Assembly: GCF_900101745.1 (NCBI RefSeq)
Contig: NZ_FNAD01000008.1
Location: 186,001-250,000, forward strand
Direction: 5' to 3'
Length of the DNA stretch: 64,000 bases
Origin: Glycomyces harbinensis
Lineage (GTDB): Bacteria > Actinomycetota > Actinomycetes > Mycobacteriales > Micromonosporaceae
Position numbers and translations under genes: made by a program
Notes under the pieces: model-generated
Told to the model about the DNA's origin: nothing
What the model saw: only the letters and a program-made list of their open reading frames with translations
Database searches by the model: none
Part shown: one piece after another, positions 9,088-17,813 of the stretch
Layout: every line of letters begins with the position of its first letter
Position numbering within the stretch: the stretch's first letter is position 1

Positions 9088-9726
9088 TCACTCGCAGCCG
9101 GTGCCGTCGCCGTCCCGGTCGAGATGGCCACCGTAGCCGGGGTCGCCGCGGTGGACGGGCGCGGCGCCCGCGTCGCGTGCGGCGTCGCAGTTCTCGTAGT
9201 AGACGCTGCCGCCGTCGTCGTCATCGTCGCCGGAGTCGCCACCGGAATCGCCGCCGCCGGAGTCGCCCCCGCCGCCGCCGGAACCGGTGTCCTCGCAGCC
9301 GGTGCCGTCGCCGTCGCTGTCGAGCCCGCTGCGGTAGCCGGGGTCGCCTTCCTCGACCGGTGCGGCGCCGGCGTCGCGTGCGGCGTCGCAGTTCTCGTAG
9401 TAGACCTCTTCGACCTCGGGCGCTTCCTCCTCGGTTTCGGGTGCGGGTTCGGGCGAGGCCGAGGTGGTCTCCTCGGCAGGGCCGTAATAGGTCGGGCCGT
9501 CGGTGGCGGGGTCGAACGCGCGCTCGGCCGACTCGCTCTCGGTCGGCTCCTCGACGATGGTCTCCCGTTCGGGTTCGTCGCCGTCGATCATGTTGATGAC
9601 GCCGCCGCAGCAGAGCACGGGGACGGCGAAGACCAGGATCACCAGGACCCGCTCGGCCGTCGACATCTGGGACCAGGACTTGACGCGGGGCCGTTGCGGG
9701 CCCGCGGCGGAGGGATCGGTGGACAC
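9088..9726 (-). CDS. Membrane protein with two excalibur calcium-binding domains
   Basis: Protein of 212 aa with one transmembrane helix (about residues 30-48, including VPVLCCGG), an acidic Glu/Pro-rich linker, and two copies of the excalibur domain separated by a Gly/Ser/Asp-rich low-complexity stretch. Each copy has the YYENCDAARDAGAAP start, a GDPGY turn, and a terminal DxDGDGxGCE calcium-binding loop; both end with the paired Cys. Such domains are found in surface nucleases and envelope proteins. The GTG at 9726 is chosen with a weak CGGAGA site 5 nt upstream. Monocistronic; role unknown beyond likely extracellular Ca2+ binding. Confidence 0.85.
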   Translation of the reverse strand: MSTDPSAAGPQRPRVKSWSQMSTAERVLVILVFAVPVLCCGGVINMIDGDEPERETIVEEPTESESAERAFDPATDGPTYYGPAEETTSASPEPAPETEEEAPEVEEVYYENCDAARDAGAAPVEEGDPGYRSGLDSDGDGTGCEDTGSGGGGGDSGGGDSGGDSGDDDDDGGSVYYENCDAARDAGAAPVHRGDPGYGGHLDRDGDGTGCE

Positions 9727-9875
9727 GGGCGTCTCCGATGGGGTAGGAGGAGTGTGCCGGGGTACGAGCAGGCTATGCCCGCGCACGAGGCCCGTGAATC
9801 CCCTGCGCGGTCGACTGGCTACCAACCGTTAGGCCCTCACCCGTTCGGGGCGAATCGAAGGGCCGCAGCACGAAA

Positions 9876-9904
9876 CCAGGCCGGGAGCGATGCTCCCGGC
9901 CTGG
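9876..9904 (-). terminator. Hairpin terminator downstream of the tRNA-Pro-like gene
   Basis: A perfect 13-bp stem (9876-9888 with 9892-9904) with a 3-nt loop lies 7 nt past the encoded CCA of the tRNA-like gene on the minus strand. Confidence 0.8.
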
Positions 9905-9910
9905 ATCTTG

Positions 9911-10014
9911 TGGTCGAGTTGACAGGATTTGAACCTGCGACCCCCTCGTCCCGAACGAGGTGCCGCCGGCACGGAGTGCCGCCAAAAAGCACTGCCAAGC
10001 TGCGCCACAACCCG
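9911..10014 (-). tRNA. tRNA-Pro(CGG)-like gene with 27-nt insertion after the D arm
   Basis: Read on the minus strand, a 7-bp acceptor stem (one G-U pair), D arm (GCGC / GTGC stem, AGCTTGGCA loop), anticodon arm CCTCG-TTCGGGA-CGAGG (anticodon CGG), variable loop, T arm with TTCAAAT loop, discriminator A and CCA are all present. Between the D arm and the anticodon arm, where one nucleotide is normal, there are 28 nt (9961-9988) beginning with five T and able to form a CGGCAC-TCC-GTGCCG hairpin. Total length is 104 nt. It may be an inactive relic, or it may need processing. It lies only about 23 nt after another tRNA terminator. Confidence 0.6.
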
Positions 10015-10037
10015 ATGTTCTCTTTTCCGCCGCGCAC

Positions 10038-10061
10038 GGAAAAGGGGGCCTTGCGGCCCCC
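10038..10061 (-). terminator. Intrinsic terminator after the detached tRNA-Pro 3' half
   Basis: On the minus strand a 7-bp G/C stem (10061-10055 with 10050-10044) with a 4-nt loop is followed by TTTTCC. It is the natural terminator of the tRNA-Pro gene whose 3' half lies just upstream. Confidence 0.8.
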
Positions 10062-10065
10062 TTCA

Positions 10066-10113
10066 TGTGGTCGGGTTGACAGGATTTGAACCTGCGACCC
10101 CCTCGTCCCGAAC
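10066..10113 (-). other. attL candidate: 3' half of tRNA-Pro(CGG)
   Basis: These 48 bp match 9909-9956 with a single mismatch. They comprise the anticodon-loop GTTCGGGA onward, anticodon 3' strand, T arm, acceptor 3' strand and CCA. The upstream 5' half of a tRNA is absent; identity stops inside the anticodon loop, a common crossover point for tyrosine integrases. The integrase gene starts 168 bp away. I infer that the element inserted in a minus-strand tRNA-Pro gene, leaving this 3' half on the chromosome side, and that an intact tRNA is rebuilt at the far right end, outside the window. Confidence 0.65.
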
Positions 10114-10280
10114 TAGCCCTGTCGAAACTACAGGGACCCTTGTCGACCTGCTGAGATGCGGTCATATTTGCTCTCCGACCTGCGGAAACGTACTCAGGAA
10201 ACGTCCCTGAGCGCACCTGCGGGTCCCCGCCAGTCCCACCTGGTTCGCCCAGCAGGAGACCAGCAAGGAGAGCCAGCCCC

Positions 10281-11786
10281 ATGGGGTATTGCGAAAAGCG
10301 AATCACCAAAGCAGGACAGCCCCGGTACACCGCCATGTACCTAGACGTCGACAACAAGTACCGCTCGGCGGGCACCTTCGATCTGAAGAAGGACGCCAAG
10401 AAGGCGTGGCAGAAGGCCGAGTCGAAGGCCCATGAAGGCCAGGGCGAGTACCTGGTCCGTGGCCGAATGAGCTTCGAGACCTATGTCAACGAGCACTGGA
10501 AGCCGAACCTCACCGTCGAGGTCAAGACGCTCGAAACGTACTCCTACGAGCTCCACGCGCACATCCTCGGCTACTTCGCCGAGCGGCGCATGATCGACAT
10601 CCGCGCCGCCGACATCCGCCGCTGGCTCACCCAGTTGAAGCAGGGCGGTGTCTCGGCCGCGACCCGGAAGTACCTCAAGACGCTCCTGTCCACGATCTTC
10701 TCCAACGCGGTGAACGACGACATCGTCCCGGCCAACCCCTGCCTCAAGGTCAAGACCGAGAAGGTGGCGAAGAAGGCGCTCCGGATCGTCACCCCGGAGC
10801 AGTACGACAAGTTCTACGCCGCGCTCGTCCACGACATCTGGAAACTCCTGGTCGAAGTCGCGATCGAGACCGGCATGCGCTGGGGCGAGATCACCGAGCT
10901 ACGCGTCAAGGACTTCGAGCCCAAGCAGCACCGCCTCCGCGTGTCCCGGGCCGTCGTCCAGGTGAACCGCAAGTTCCACCCGCAGGGCGGACGTTTCCTC
11001 GTCAAGCCGCCCAAGGACCACGAGCAGCGTGTGCTCCGTATCCGCGAGGGCCTGACCAAGCGCATCAAGGACCACATCGCCACCCGCAACCTGAAGAAGG
11101 AAGACCTCCTCTTCTGGTACATCCCCGAGGCCATCGAACCCGGAGTCGTCGAGCCCGCGCCGATGGATCTGGGTCGGACCGAGCCCAACGAGAAGGGCCG
11201 GACTTACCAGCACGGCTCCATGAGCGCGTACACCGCTGGCAGGTGCCACTGCGAACACTGCAAAGACGCAATGACGGACTACCGCCGCAAGCGCCGAGCA
11301 TCGGGAAAGGATCAGCCGCGCAGGCAGCGTCGCTGGGACACCGATGGGCATATCCCGAGTCGATGGTTCCGCGAGAGGGTCATCCGGCCCGCGCTCGCCG
11401 CTGCGGATCTGCCGGTGGACATTCGGATGCACCTGCTGCGCCACGCCCACGCCTCATGGCTCCTCAACGGTGGTGCGACCCTAATGGATGTCAAGGACCG
11501 TTTGGGGCATGCCAGTATCCTCACCACCGAGCGCTACCTCCACACCGTGGACGACTCCGGCATGGCGGCACTCGACGCGCTGGAGCGGGTCCGCCAGGGC
11601 GGCCATCCGGACGTAGAGGTCCTTGGTTCGGTCATCCTTACCGGGTTGGTGTCGCAGGAGCCGCTGAACCAGGACGAGCTCGCGAAGATCGACTCCCAAC
11701 TGCTGTTCAGCTACCTGGGGACCTTCCAGGCCGAGATGAACAGGCGCCTGATCCAGAACGAGATGAAGATTGGTGCGGCTGCATGA
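10281..11786 (+). CDS. Tyrosine recombinase/integrase of the ICE
   Basis: Site-specific integrase (501 aa). It has an Arm-type N-terminus (1-60), a SAM-like core-binding domain (about 65-150), and a catalytic domain with Arg200 (TGMRWGE), His384-Leu-Leu-Arg387, His410 and nucleophile Tyr419. An unusual insertion at about 305-345 carries a Cys/His cluster (HGSMSAYTAGRCHCEHC) followed by a basic helix, probably a small zinc-binding DNA-contact module. AAGGAG lies 8-10 nt before the ATG. The gene sits 168 bp from the tRNA-Pro half-site and is coupled to the HNH gene by an ATGA overlap. Role: integration and excision of the element at tRNA-Pro. Confidence 0.93.
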   Translation: MGYCEKRITKAGQPRYTAMYLDVDNKYRSAGTFDLKKDAKKAWQKAESKAHEGQGEYLVRGRMSFETYVNEHWKPNLTVEVKTLETYSYELHAHILGYFAERRMIDIRAADIRRWLTQLKQGGVSAATRKYLKTLLSTIFSNAVNDDIVPANPCLKVKTEKVAKKALRIVTPEQYDKFYAALVHDIWKLLVEVAIETGMRWGEITELRVKDFEPKQHRLRVSRAVVQVNRKFHPQGGRFLVKPPKDHEQRVLRIREGLTKRIKDHIATRNLKKEDLLFWYIPEAIEPGVVEPAPMDLGRTEPNEKGRTYQHGSMSAYTAGRCHCEHCKDAMTDYRRKRRASGKDQPRRQRRWDTDGHIPSRWFRERVIRPALAAADLPVDIRMHLLRHAHASWLLNGGATLMDVKDRLGHASILTTERYLHTVDDSGMAALDALERVRQGGHPDVEVLGSVILTGLVSQEPLNQDELAKIDSQLLFSYLGTFQAEMNRRLIQNEMKIGAAA

Positions 11787-12430
11787 AGCGCATCTTCAAG
11801 TCATTGCGGCGCTGGGTAACTCGCCCCGACCGGCCGAAGCCCGCCGAGAGCAAAGTCCCCGCGGTGAAGCCGATGGTCGACTCCCTCCCGATCGGCCCGG
11901 GTCTGATTTACCCCGACGTGCTCCCAGAGAACGTCTGGGGCTCGAACCTCCGCGGCATTCTCCCGCGCGCCGATTGGGACCGGCTCCGCATCCCGGTGTG
12001 CGAGGCGGCCGGAATGCGCTGCGAGGTCTGCGGCCAACCTGGCCATGACCCGCAGACCGGTCGCCCCCGTCGCCCGGACTGCCACGAAATCTGGCACTTC
12101 GAGGTCACTTCCACCACGGCGGTCCAGCGTTTGGCACGGCTTATCGCGCTCTGCGTCGATTGCCACCGACTGCAACACATCGGCCTCGCGAACCTCCGCG
12201 GAGAGGAGTCTCTCGTGAAAATGCAGCTCAAGGCCGTCAACGCCTGGAGCAACGACGAAATCGACCTAGCGCTCGAGAACGCGGCCGAACGCCTCAACTG
12301 GCGCAGCCGGTACAACTGGGACCTCGACCTCTCGCTCCTGGCTGGGAAACTCCAGATCAGGGGGTACCCGTGCTTGGTGATTGCCGCAAAGGATCGGCGT
12401 CGCTTGGGAAACTCGTACTTCACAAGGTAG
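11783..12430 (+). CDS. HNH-type zinc-binding endonuclease-like protein
   Basis: Protein of 215 aa with a basic N-terminus, then CEVCGQ, a central HEIWHFE segment and a downstream ALCVDCHRLQHIG. This spacing fits a treble-clef HNH fold in which two CxxC pairs bind zinc and the HE...H residues form the active site. Its ATG overlaps the integrase stop by 4 nt, so the two are translationally coupled and end at the same terminator. It may nick or cut DNA during element mobilisation, or be a defence or homing nuclease. The catalytic Asn is not evident, so activity is uncertain. Other ATGs lie in frame upstream inside the integrase gene but have no support. Confidence 0.7.
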   Translation: MKRIFKSLRRWVTRPDRPKPAESKVPAVKPMVDSLPIGPGLIYPDVLPENVWGSNLRGILPRADWDRLRIPVCEAAGMRCEVCGQPGHDPQTGRPRRPDCHEIWHFEVTSTTAVQRLARLIALCVDCHRLQHIGLANLRGEESLVKMQLKAVNAWSNDEIDLALENAAERLNWRSRYNWDLDLSLLAGKLQIRGYPCLVIAAKDRRRLGNSYFTR

Positions 12431-12443
12431 AGATCAGGCAAAA

Positions 12444-12472
12444 GGGGCGGTGCAGAGTTTCGGCACCGCCCC
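12444..12472 (+). terminator. Terminator of the integrase-HNH operon
   Basis: Perfect 10-bp stem (12444-12453 with 12463-12472) and a 9-nt loop, 13 nt after the HNH stop. It separates this unit from the convergent YobI-like gene. Confidence 0.8.
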
Positions 12473-12576
12473 AAGTCAAAACACCGGGACCATTCTCGGT
12501 AGGCCCGAAGCAAAGGGACCAGACCCGATGGGAACTCGAGGGCAAGCGAAATCAGTTCAGCGGCGGGTGCTCGTCA

Positions 12577-15500
12577 TTACTTCCGTCTCATATGGACGCG
12601 CAATTTGATTGCTTTCTTATCAGTCACGAAGGTGGAAACGTACCCACGTTCCTTGAGATCGCTTACCAAGAGGCGATGGGTCTTATCGTTCGGCAGGACC
12701 ACTGCCTTATGCCCTGGAACAATTAGGTCCCCGTATGATCCACCGAGTCCCTGAAGTAGTTCGTGCACGTGATCAATTTCAATCAACTCACCCGAAGAAT
12801 TAATAAGGCCTAGGATGGTTGTTGTCTCTGTCGCCCCGCCCGCAATGAGCGCCTTGATCTGATCGAAGTCAAGATCCCATTCTTGCTTAAGCGCTTCACG
12901 TGCGATTGCGACAAAGACTTCAGAAGCAGCACCTGCTGCATATCGTGGCAAGTCGGAAAGGACTCGTAGCTTGACTTGCTCGTCGATCTTGGGGCTGCGA
13001 AATAGGCTGCGTACCTGATCGGGTGGCAGCAGCGAGGGGTTCATGAAATCGAGGAAGTTCGCGGACGCCGCGATTGCTGCTTCTCTTGTCTCCCAGTCAA
13101 GCATATGGCTGTTTTCAAACGAGCTGGCGGAATCTTCCAGGAGTTTCTCCTTGATCAACTTGCCGATGAGTGGGCCGGATTCCGCGGTCACATCCTCGAT
13201 TCTCAGGGGCTCCTCCAAATTGAGCCCCTTTGCCAACGACACACGCGTCTCTACGTCCTCCAGGAAGGTTCTGTCGTTTACCAGAGCAATGCCGAGCGCC
13301 TTCCGCTCAGCCAAGCCAGCCTCGGCGGCCTCGATGATCTTGCCCTCGTGTCTTAGCAGCTCTGCCAACGACCGGTCAATCCCGTCGAAAGCAAGGACGT
13401 AGGCGGCCACGTTTGCGAACCTGGCTGGGAATCGTTGACCTTGCGCCAGCGCCGGCCATACCTCGGACGGGACCACGTGGATGTCTTCAGTCTTGCAGGC
13501 AGGGTTTGAGAGCCGCACAAGATCCTTGAATGGCCCCTCCTCGCGCACGTCGTCGAGCACGGACTCGAATTCGTCGGGGTCGGCGATCGAGTACCAGGGC
13601 GTATCCGCTTCGTCGATCAATCGGAGGTAATCGTCAAGGCTGTCGGTGGCATACTCGTATACCCGGCTGCTGCGCCTTCGGATCTGGTCGAGCGCGAGGT
13701 CATCTCCATCGCTGATGAGCGCCAGGTTCTCGGCGGTGATCGCATAGACGCGCTCCTCAGCGACTGATTCGAGTGCCGCTGGCGAAAGCGGGTCCAGATC
13801 ATGGAGGGTCGCGCCAGCGGCAGAGAAGAGCTCAACGGCGCTCTTGACTTCGATAGGTTGCGAAGTCTTCGTGACTAGTGTGAACTTCGAGTAGTTCGCC
13901 TCGATGTAGGTACGCACGCTGTCGTCGAGGTCGTATCCTAGATCGGAATCCCAGCTTGCCAGGGCCGCATCAAACAGGTCTAGCCGAATTTCGTCGCCAA
14001 CTGGGGCCCTTGCGGCAAGGTAGGTAAAGGCATCATCCCACATCGGTGTCAGTGCGCGTATGAGCTCTCTTTTACGCGCTCCATGGACGACAAAATGATC
14101 GATGAATTCGTATTCCGATTCTCCAAACCCCAGGAGTTGCGCGATGAGTTCACCCGGTTCACCTATTGCTAGCAGGTGGTCAAGAACCCACACGTTGAGC
14201 ATGACGCGATCCCGCAATATCTCAGATCCCCTATTGGCAATGATTGCCTTGATGTCGTCCGGCGTGAGCTCGTAGAGCGGGTCTGGCTCTCCTTGGTCCA
14301 CGTTCCGGAGCAAATACTGCAGCGCGCGCACGCTGAGATGTTCTTCGTAGTATGACGATACGTAGAGCATGAAGTACTGGTCGATGTAGCCGTTGGCAAC
14401 GAGGTCACAGGGGAGCTTGTCGACGAGATGTCTCTTGGTCAGAGCACGGAATGTTCCACCCTTGCCTGCATTCTCGGATTGCTCGTGAAACTCTGATCGA
14501 CCGTAAAGTTGCTTCCAGGTGTGATGGTCCAGGAATTCAAGTTCGTCTTCAATGGCCTTCAGTCGACGCTCAGTCTTAGCACGGTCAGCTGCCTCCCAGA
14601 GTGCTGACCCAGGCTCTTCTCCGAGGATATTGGCGAGGTCGTTCAATGTAAGTTCCAAGAGAACCGCCTGCCGAGGATGAGGCTTTACATTGATCGATTT
14701 CTTCCCCGCAACCAAGCTTTTCCAGAATTCAGGCGTGCGTATTTCACCCATATCTAGGATCCGCCCGTCGAGCTCGATGGTCGCGTTATCCGACTTGCGG
14801 CCAGAACTCGGAGAACTCCGCACAAGTAGCTTGGCCTGCTGTTCCAGCAGATCACCCAGCTTGACGCTTCTCTCGCTCAAGGCAGTATCATCCTTCAACC
14901 GGCTGCGGAGACGAGCCCGTTCGCTTGCTAGATCGCTGAGGTTTACCTCGACAAGCTGCCGCCATTCTCTATAGAGATCGTCGAGTCGACTTCGTCCGTG
15001 CCGGATTTTTTCAAAATCGGACATATAGACGTGCTTGTAGACTACGAGGGCGAAGAGTTTGTCAGCAGTCAAGTCCGGCACCGCCCCGGGATGATCAAGG
15101 AGTTGGCGTCGGTAGATTTCGAATTCGTTGCGGATATTGATAATGAGCCGCATATCTGGGATATGTACGGCAACGAGCCGGATTAGCTCATCGGAGACTC
15201 CTCCAGTGCCCCGATCCATTTTCCGGCTCATGAGGTCACGCGCATTTTGGTGGGTGATGAATGGAACCACCGGAACTACCAGGTCGAAGAATTTGGTCCG
15301 ATCCGCGCGCTCTAGCTCAACCTGCGCTCCATCGATGCCGCCTCCGGTGACGAGTTCCAGTTTCTCAAACAGACTGTCTTTGACCGCATAGACGAACTTG
15401 ATTTTCCGTTTGCGCAGACTTCGCGACCATGAGCGCAGCTGCCCAGCTCGATTAAGAAGGACGTTGAGAGCTCGAAGTTCCTCGAATATACCGAGATTAT

Positions 15501-16272
15501 CGAACCGGTCAATATCTTCGAAGATGACGATGTCCCGCTTGCTGATCTCAAAGAAGTAGACGATCTCGTCAAGATACTCGTCGAAGTAGCTTCCCCGATC
15601 CGAGGAAAGAGTCAGTGAAGTTGGTCCGGCAGTGAGCTTCTCAATCACAAATCTTCCACGGAACAGGTACCGAACTCCCAGCCAGCCGGCGCTCGCGCAA
15701 AGGCCGATGCCGACATACAGGCTCCAGGCGGGAGCAGAAGGTATGGTACTGGACAGTCGGCCCAAGATTGGTTGATCGCCGCCCGTTAGAAATAGGATAA
15801 TCAGTGCAATAAGCCCGCATATCAGTGCACCGGTGAGTTCACGTAGGAAGTTCGGGCGGGATATCCGATTGAATCTGGATTGAGGTGTTTTGCTGGGCTT
15901 CTCAAGATAGAGAAGTTGCTTCACGATTTCCTTTTGGATCAGATTGGTTGTCGATTTCGCATCCACAGCTCGGGCGGTAGGCTCATTCGTCTGAGCCGCT
16001 GTCGACGAGTCTCCGAGAGTGGAGAGCGAAACCTCAACGACTCGATTTTTGTATGTTTGGACGATCTTCTGCAAGATGCTGCTTTTGCCGGTACCGTATG
16101 GTCCAGTTACAGCGATGTTCCTGGCGGGGATTTCCTCATTGAGCGCTTGCCTTATGGCAGCGACATAGATCGAATGAGCCTCAGGCTTGTACTCGGGCGC
16201 CAAGCTGTACATCTTGAGCCGCTTGGCCACCGACTCGCCTTCGGGTTGAGAGGCGGATCTTGAACGCGTCAT
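12577..16272 (-). CDS. YobI-like P-loop NTPase (defence-type candidate)
   Basis: Large protein (1231 aa) resembling YobI-family P-loop NTPases, relatives of KAP/STAND ATPases. Walker A GPYGTGKS is at 57-64. Two membrane-spanning helices lie at about 150-205, inserted in the NTPase domain as in KAP proteins. A Walker B-like DIVIFEDIDRFD is near 245. The remaining ~900 residues are helical and charged, without enzymatic motifs I recognise. The gene is visibly AT-richer than its neighbours, uses less biased codons and sits alone next to the integrase, all signs of recent acquisition. Comparable genes occur in phage-defence islands; that role is inference here. A later ATG at codon 21 is a possible alternative start. 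Confidence 0.8.
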   Translation of the reverse strand: MTRSRSASQPEGESVAKRLKMYSLAPEYKPEAHSIYVAAIRQALNEEIPARNIAVTGPYGTGKSSILQKIVQTYKNRVVEVSLSTLGDSSTAAQTNEPTARAVDAKSTTNLIQKEIVKQLLYLEKPSKTPQSRFNRISRPNFLRELTGALICGLIALIILFLTGGDQPILGRLSSTIPSAPAWSLYVGIGLCASAGWLGVRYLFRGRFVIEKLTAGPTSLTLSSDRGSYFDEYLDEIVYFFEISKRDIVIFEDIDRFDNLGIFEELRALNVLLNRAGQLRSWSRSLRKRKIKFVYAVKDSLFEKLELVTGGGIDGAQVELERADRTKFFDLVVPVVPFITHQNARDLMSRKMDRGTGGVSDELIRLVAVHIPDMRLIINIRNEFEIYRRQLLDHPGAVPDLTADKLFALVVYKHVYMSDFEKIRHGRSRLDDLYREWRQLVEVNLSDLASERARLRSRLKDDTALSERSVKLGDLLEQQAKLLVRSSPSSGRKSDNATIELDGRILDMGEIRTPEFWKSLVAGKKSINVKPHPRQAVLLELTLNDLANILGEEPGSALWEAADRAKTERRLKAIEDELEFLDHHTWKQLYGRSEFHEQSENAGKGGTFRALTKRHLVDKLPCDLVANGYIDQYFMLYVSSYYEEHLSVRALQYLLRNVDQGEPDPLYELTPDDIKAIIANRGSEILRDRVMLNVWVLDHLLAIGEPGELIAQLLGFGESEYEFIDHFVVHGARKRELIRALTPMWDDAFTYLAARAPVGDEIRLDLFDAALASWDSDLGYDLDDSVRTYIEANYSKFTLVTKTSQPIEVKSAVELFSAAGATLHDLDPLSPAALESVAEERVYAITAENLALISDGDDLALDQIRRRSSRVYEYATDSLDDYLRLIDEADTPWYSIADPDEFESVLDDVREEGPFKDLVRLSNPACKTEDIHVVPSEVWPALAQGQRFPARFANVAAYVLAFDGIDRSLAELLRHEGKIIEAAEAGLAERKALGIALVNDRTFLEDVETRVSLAKGLNLEEPLRIEDVTAESGPLIGKLIKEKLLEDSASSFENSHMLDWETREAAIAASANFLDFMNPSLLPPDQVRSLFRSPKIDEQVKLRVLSDLPRYAAGAASEVFVAIAREALKQEWDLDFDQIKALIAGGATETTTILGLINSSGELIEIDHVHELLQGLGGSYGDLIVPGHKAVVLPNDKTHRLLVSDLKERGYVSTFVTDKKAIKLRVHMRRK

Positions 16273-16473
16273 CCCATGATCCTAGACCGCGATTCCGAGA
16301 TCGGGCGGGCCGTCTCATCCCAAATTGACTCCTTTGCAGAGCCATCTTGGGCAAGAAGTTCCAGCGTTGCTTAGCGACAGCGTCTCCAACAACATCGTCT
16401 CAATAGGCAAAGGATACTCAGGGCCAGAGCTCCAGGAGGCCGAAGTTGTATCCGGTCCGACACCTCACAATCA

Positions 16474-16872
16474 TCAAGACTCACTTCGATGCCGTCGAGC
16501 CCAGGCTGCGCCAAGGAGCAGAGGCGTCAACCAGCCGGAAAGCGACCGAACGCACCGCGTTCTTCCAGGGCAGCATGTAGGAATTGGTAACTGCTTTCGC
16601 AGGTTGAGGCGTTGGGTCTTCTTCCGGAGATCTTCGAGGGTGGCGGCCGAGCGCTGCTTCTGGGCTTCGTAGACGGCGATGGCGTTGGGGTCGGTAGCGC
16701 GGACCCAGGCGTCGTTGCCGTCGAGGTTCCACCAGTGGCCGGCGTATTCCGCGGTCATGTCGAGGAGCGGGGAGAGCGGGCGGACTTCGCCTCGGCGCCA
16801 GTGGCGGCGCATCTCGGCGGCGGTCATGACCATGGGGAGTCCGGTTCGCGAGGGCTGGGCAGCGTTGCTCAT
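16474..16872 (-). CDS. Hypothetical protein, last gene of the conjugation operon (132 aa)
   Basis: Small protein whose first ~90 residues look genuine: Trp-rich (RRHWRR, GHWWNLDG) and ending in a charged helix. The last ~40 residues change to Cys/Leu/Arg-rich sequence of poor coding character. A frameshift near 16590-16600 is possible, because the alternative frame gives a more balanced ending. Its ATG overlaps the stop of the DnaB-N-like gene (ATGA). Small proteins of this kind are found beside DUF4913 genes in actinobacterial mobile elements. Function unknown. Confidence 0.55.
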   Translation of the reverse strand: MSNAAQPSRTGLPMVMTAAEMRRHWRRGEVRPLSPLLDMTAEYAGHWWNLDGNDAWVRATDPNAIAVYEAQKQRSAATLEDLRKKTQRLNLRKQLPIPTCCPGRTRCVRSLSGWLTPLLLGAAWARRHRSES

Positions 16873-17795
16873 CGGGTGCCCTCCGCTCGGCCGTGCTGCG
16901 GAGCGATCCCGGACTCGGGAGTGGGTGCAGGTGGTGCGTGCGGATCGATCTGGGCCGGGTTAGCGAAGATCGATGCCGGGCTGACGCGGATCTGCTGCTC
17001 CAGCTCGGGTTCTGGTGTCGCGCTCAGGTTGTGCCGAAGGTCTTGGGCTAGAAGGTGGCGAGCTGTGTCGAGACCGGTCTGATCGGTGATCTCCGTGCGA
17101 GAGAGCCTTGCAACGAAGGAGGCATCGGGCTCGATGTAGGTAGGCGGAGTATCGCCCAAGGATTTCGCGATTTCTTGTGCCTTGGCGATCTGCCAGACCA
17201 GGCTGACGTCGGAGGTGTAGTCGCCGTCCCAGGCGGCGGAGGCGACGGCCTCATAGGCGACGCGGCAGCGGAAGTCCTGGACGGTTTCTGGCGGGACGAT
17301 GCCGACGAGGGTCCTGGCCTGTTCTGGGTAGGCCATGAGGGAAGCGACGAGAAGTTCTTCGTGGCCGGCACGGGTGGCGGCTTCAGGGGCTATGGCGGCT
17401 ACAGCTTGGTCGGGCCAGGGCGTGTTGAAGAGTTTCTGGTATTGCTCGACGTGGTCCTGGTTCGCCGCGATCGTGACGAGTTCGCGTTGGGCGCTGGCAT
17501 CGAGGACCATGCCGACGTAGAAGGGAAGCTGCTCGGTGTCAGGTGCTTCCGCTCGCAGAAGTTCAAGGCGGTCGGCGTCAAGGCCTGGTGCTGCGGCCTG
17601 CTCAGCAACGGCACGGATCAGCTCGGGTCCTTCAAGGGTGGGCTGTTCGCGGTGGATGTCATTGACCACTTGATAGACGCGGGCGTATCCGGGGTGGGCG
17701 AAGTCGTTCGCCTGGATCTGGTCAAGGGCGAGGTCGGGTTCGTCAAGGACCGCGGCGAGGTAGCGCCGCTCGGCTTCGGTCAATAGGGTCGACAT
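16869..17795 (-). CDS. DnaB N-terminal-domain-like protein (308 aa)
   Basis: The first ~60 residues (LTEAERRYLAAVL...GYARVYQ) resemble the all-helical N-terminal domain of the replicative helicase DnaB, which binds primase. A second, related helical unit begins near residue 145 (EELLVASLMAYPEQA). There is no helicase ATPase domain. The C-terminus is Pro-rich. It shares the signature DFRCRVAxE with the protein at 60958-61611, so the element carries two members. It may be a helicase- or primase-interacting adaptor in element replication or transfer. AAGGA precedes the ATG by 9 nt. It lies between DUF4913 and the terminal small gene. Confidence 0.6.
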   Translation of the reverse strand: MSTLLTEAERRYLAAVLDEPDLALDQIQANDFAHPGYARVYQVVNDIHREQPTLEGPELIRAVAEQAAAPGLDADRLELLRAEAPDTEQLPFYVGMVLDASAQRELVTIAANQDHVEQYQKLFNTPWPDQAVAAIAPEAATRAGHEELLVASLMAYPEQARTLVGIVPPETVQDFRCRVAYEAVASAAWDGDYTSDVSLVWQIAKAQEIAKSLGDTPPTYIEPDASFVARLSRTEITDQTGLDTARHLLAQDLRHNLSATPEPELEQQIRVSPASIFANPAQIDPHAPPAPTPESGIAPQHGRAEGTR

Positions 17796-17813
17796 TGGTT
17801 GCAGTCCTTCGGG

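Larger units (their letters stand above)
9909..10113. repeat. 48-bp direct repeat (tRNA-Pro 3' halves)
   Basis: Direct copies at 9909-9956 and 10066-10113, offset 157 bp and differing at one base (9917 versus 10074). Both correspond to the 3' half of tRNA-Pro(CGG), so they could recombine or serve as alternative attachment cores. Confidence 0.85.
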
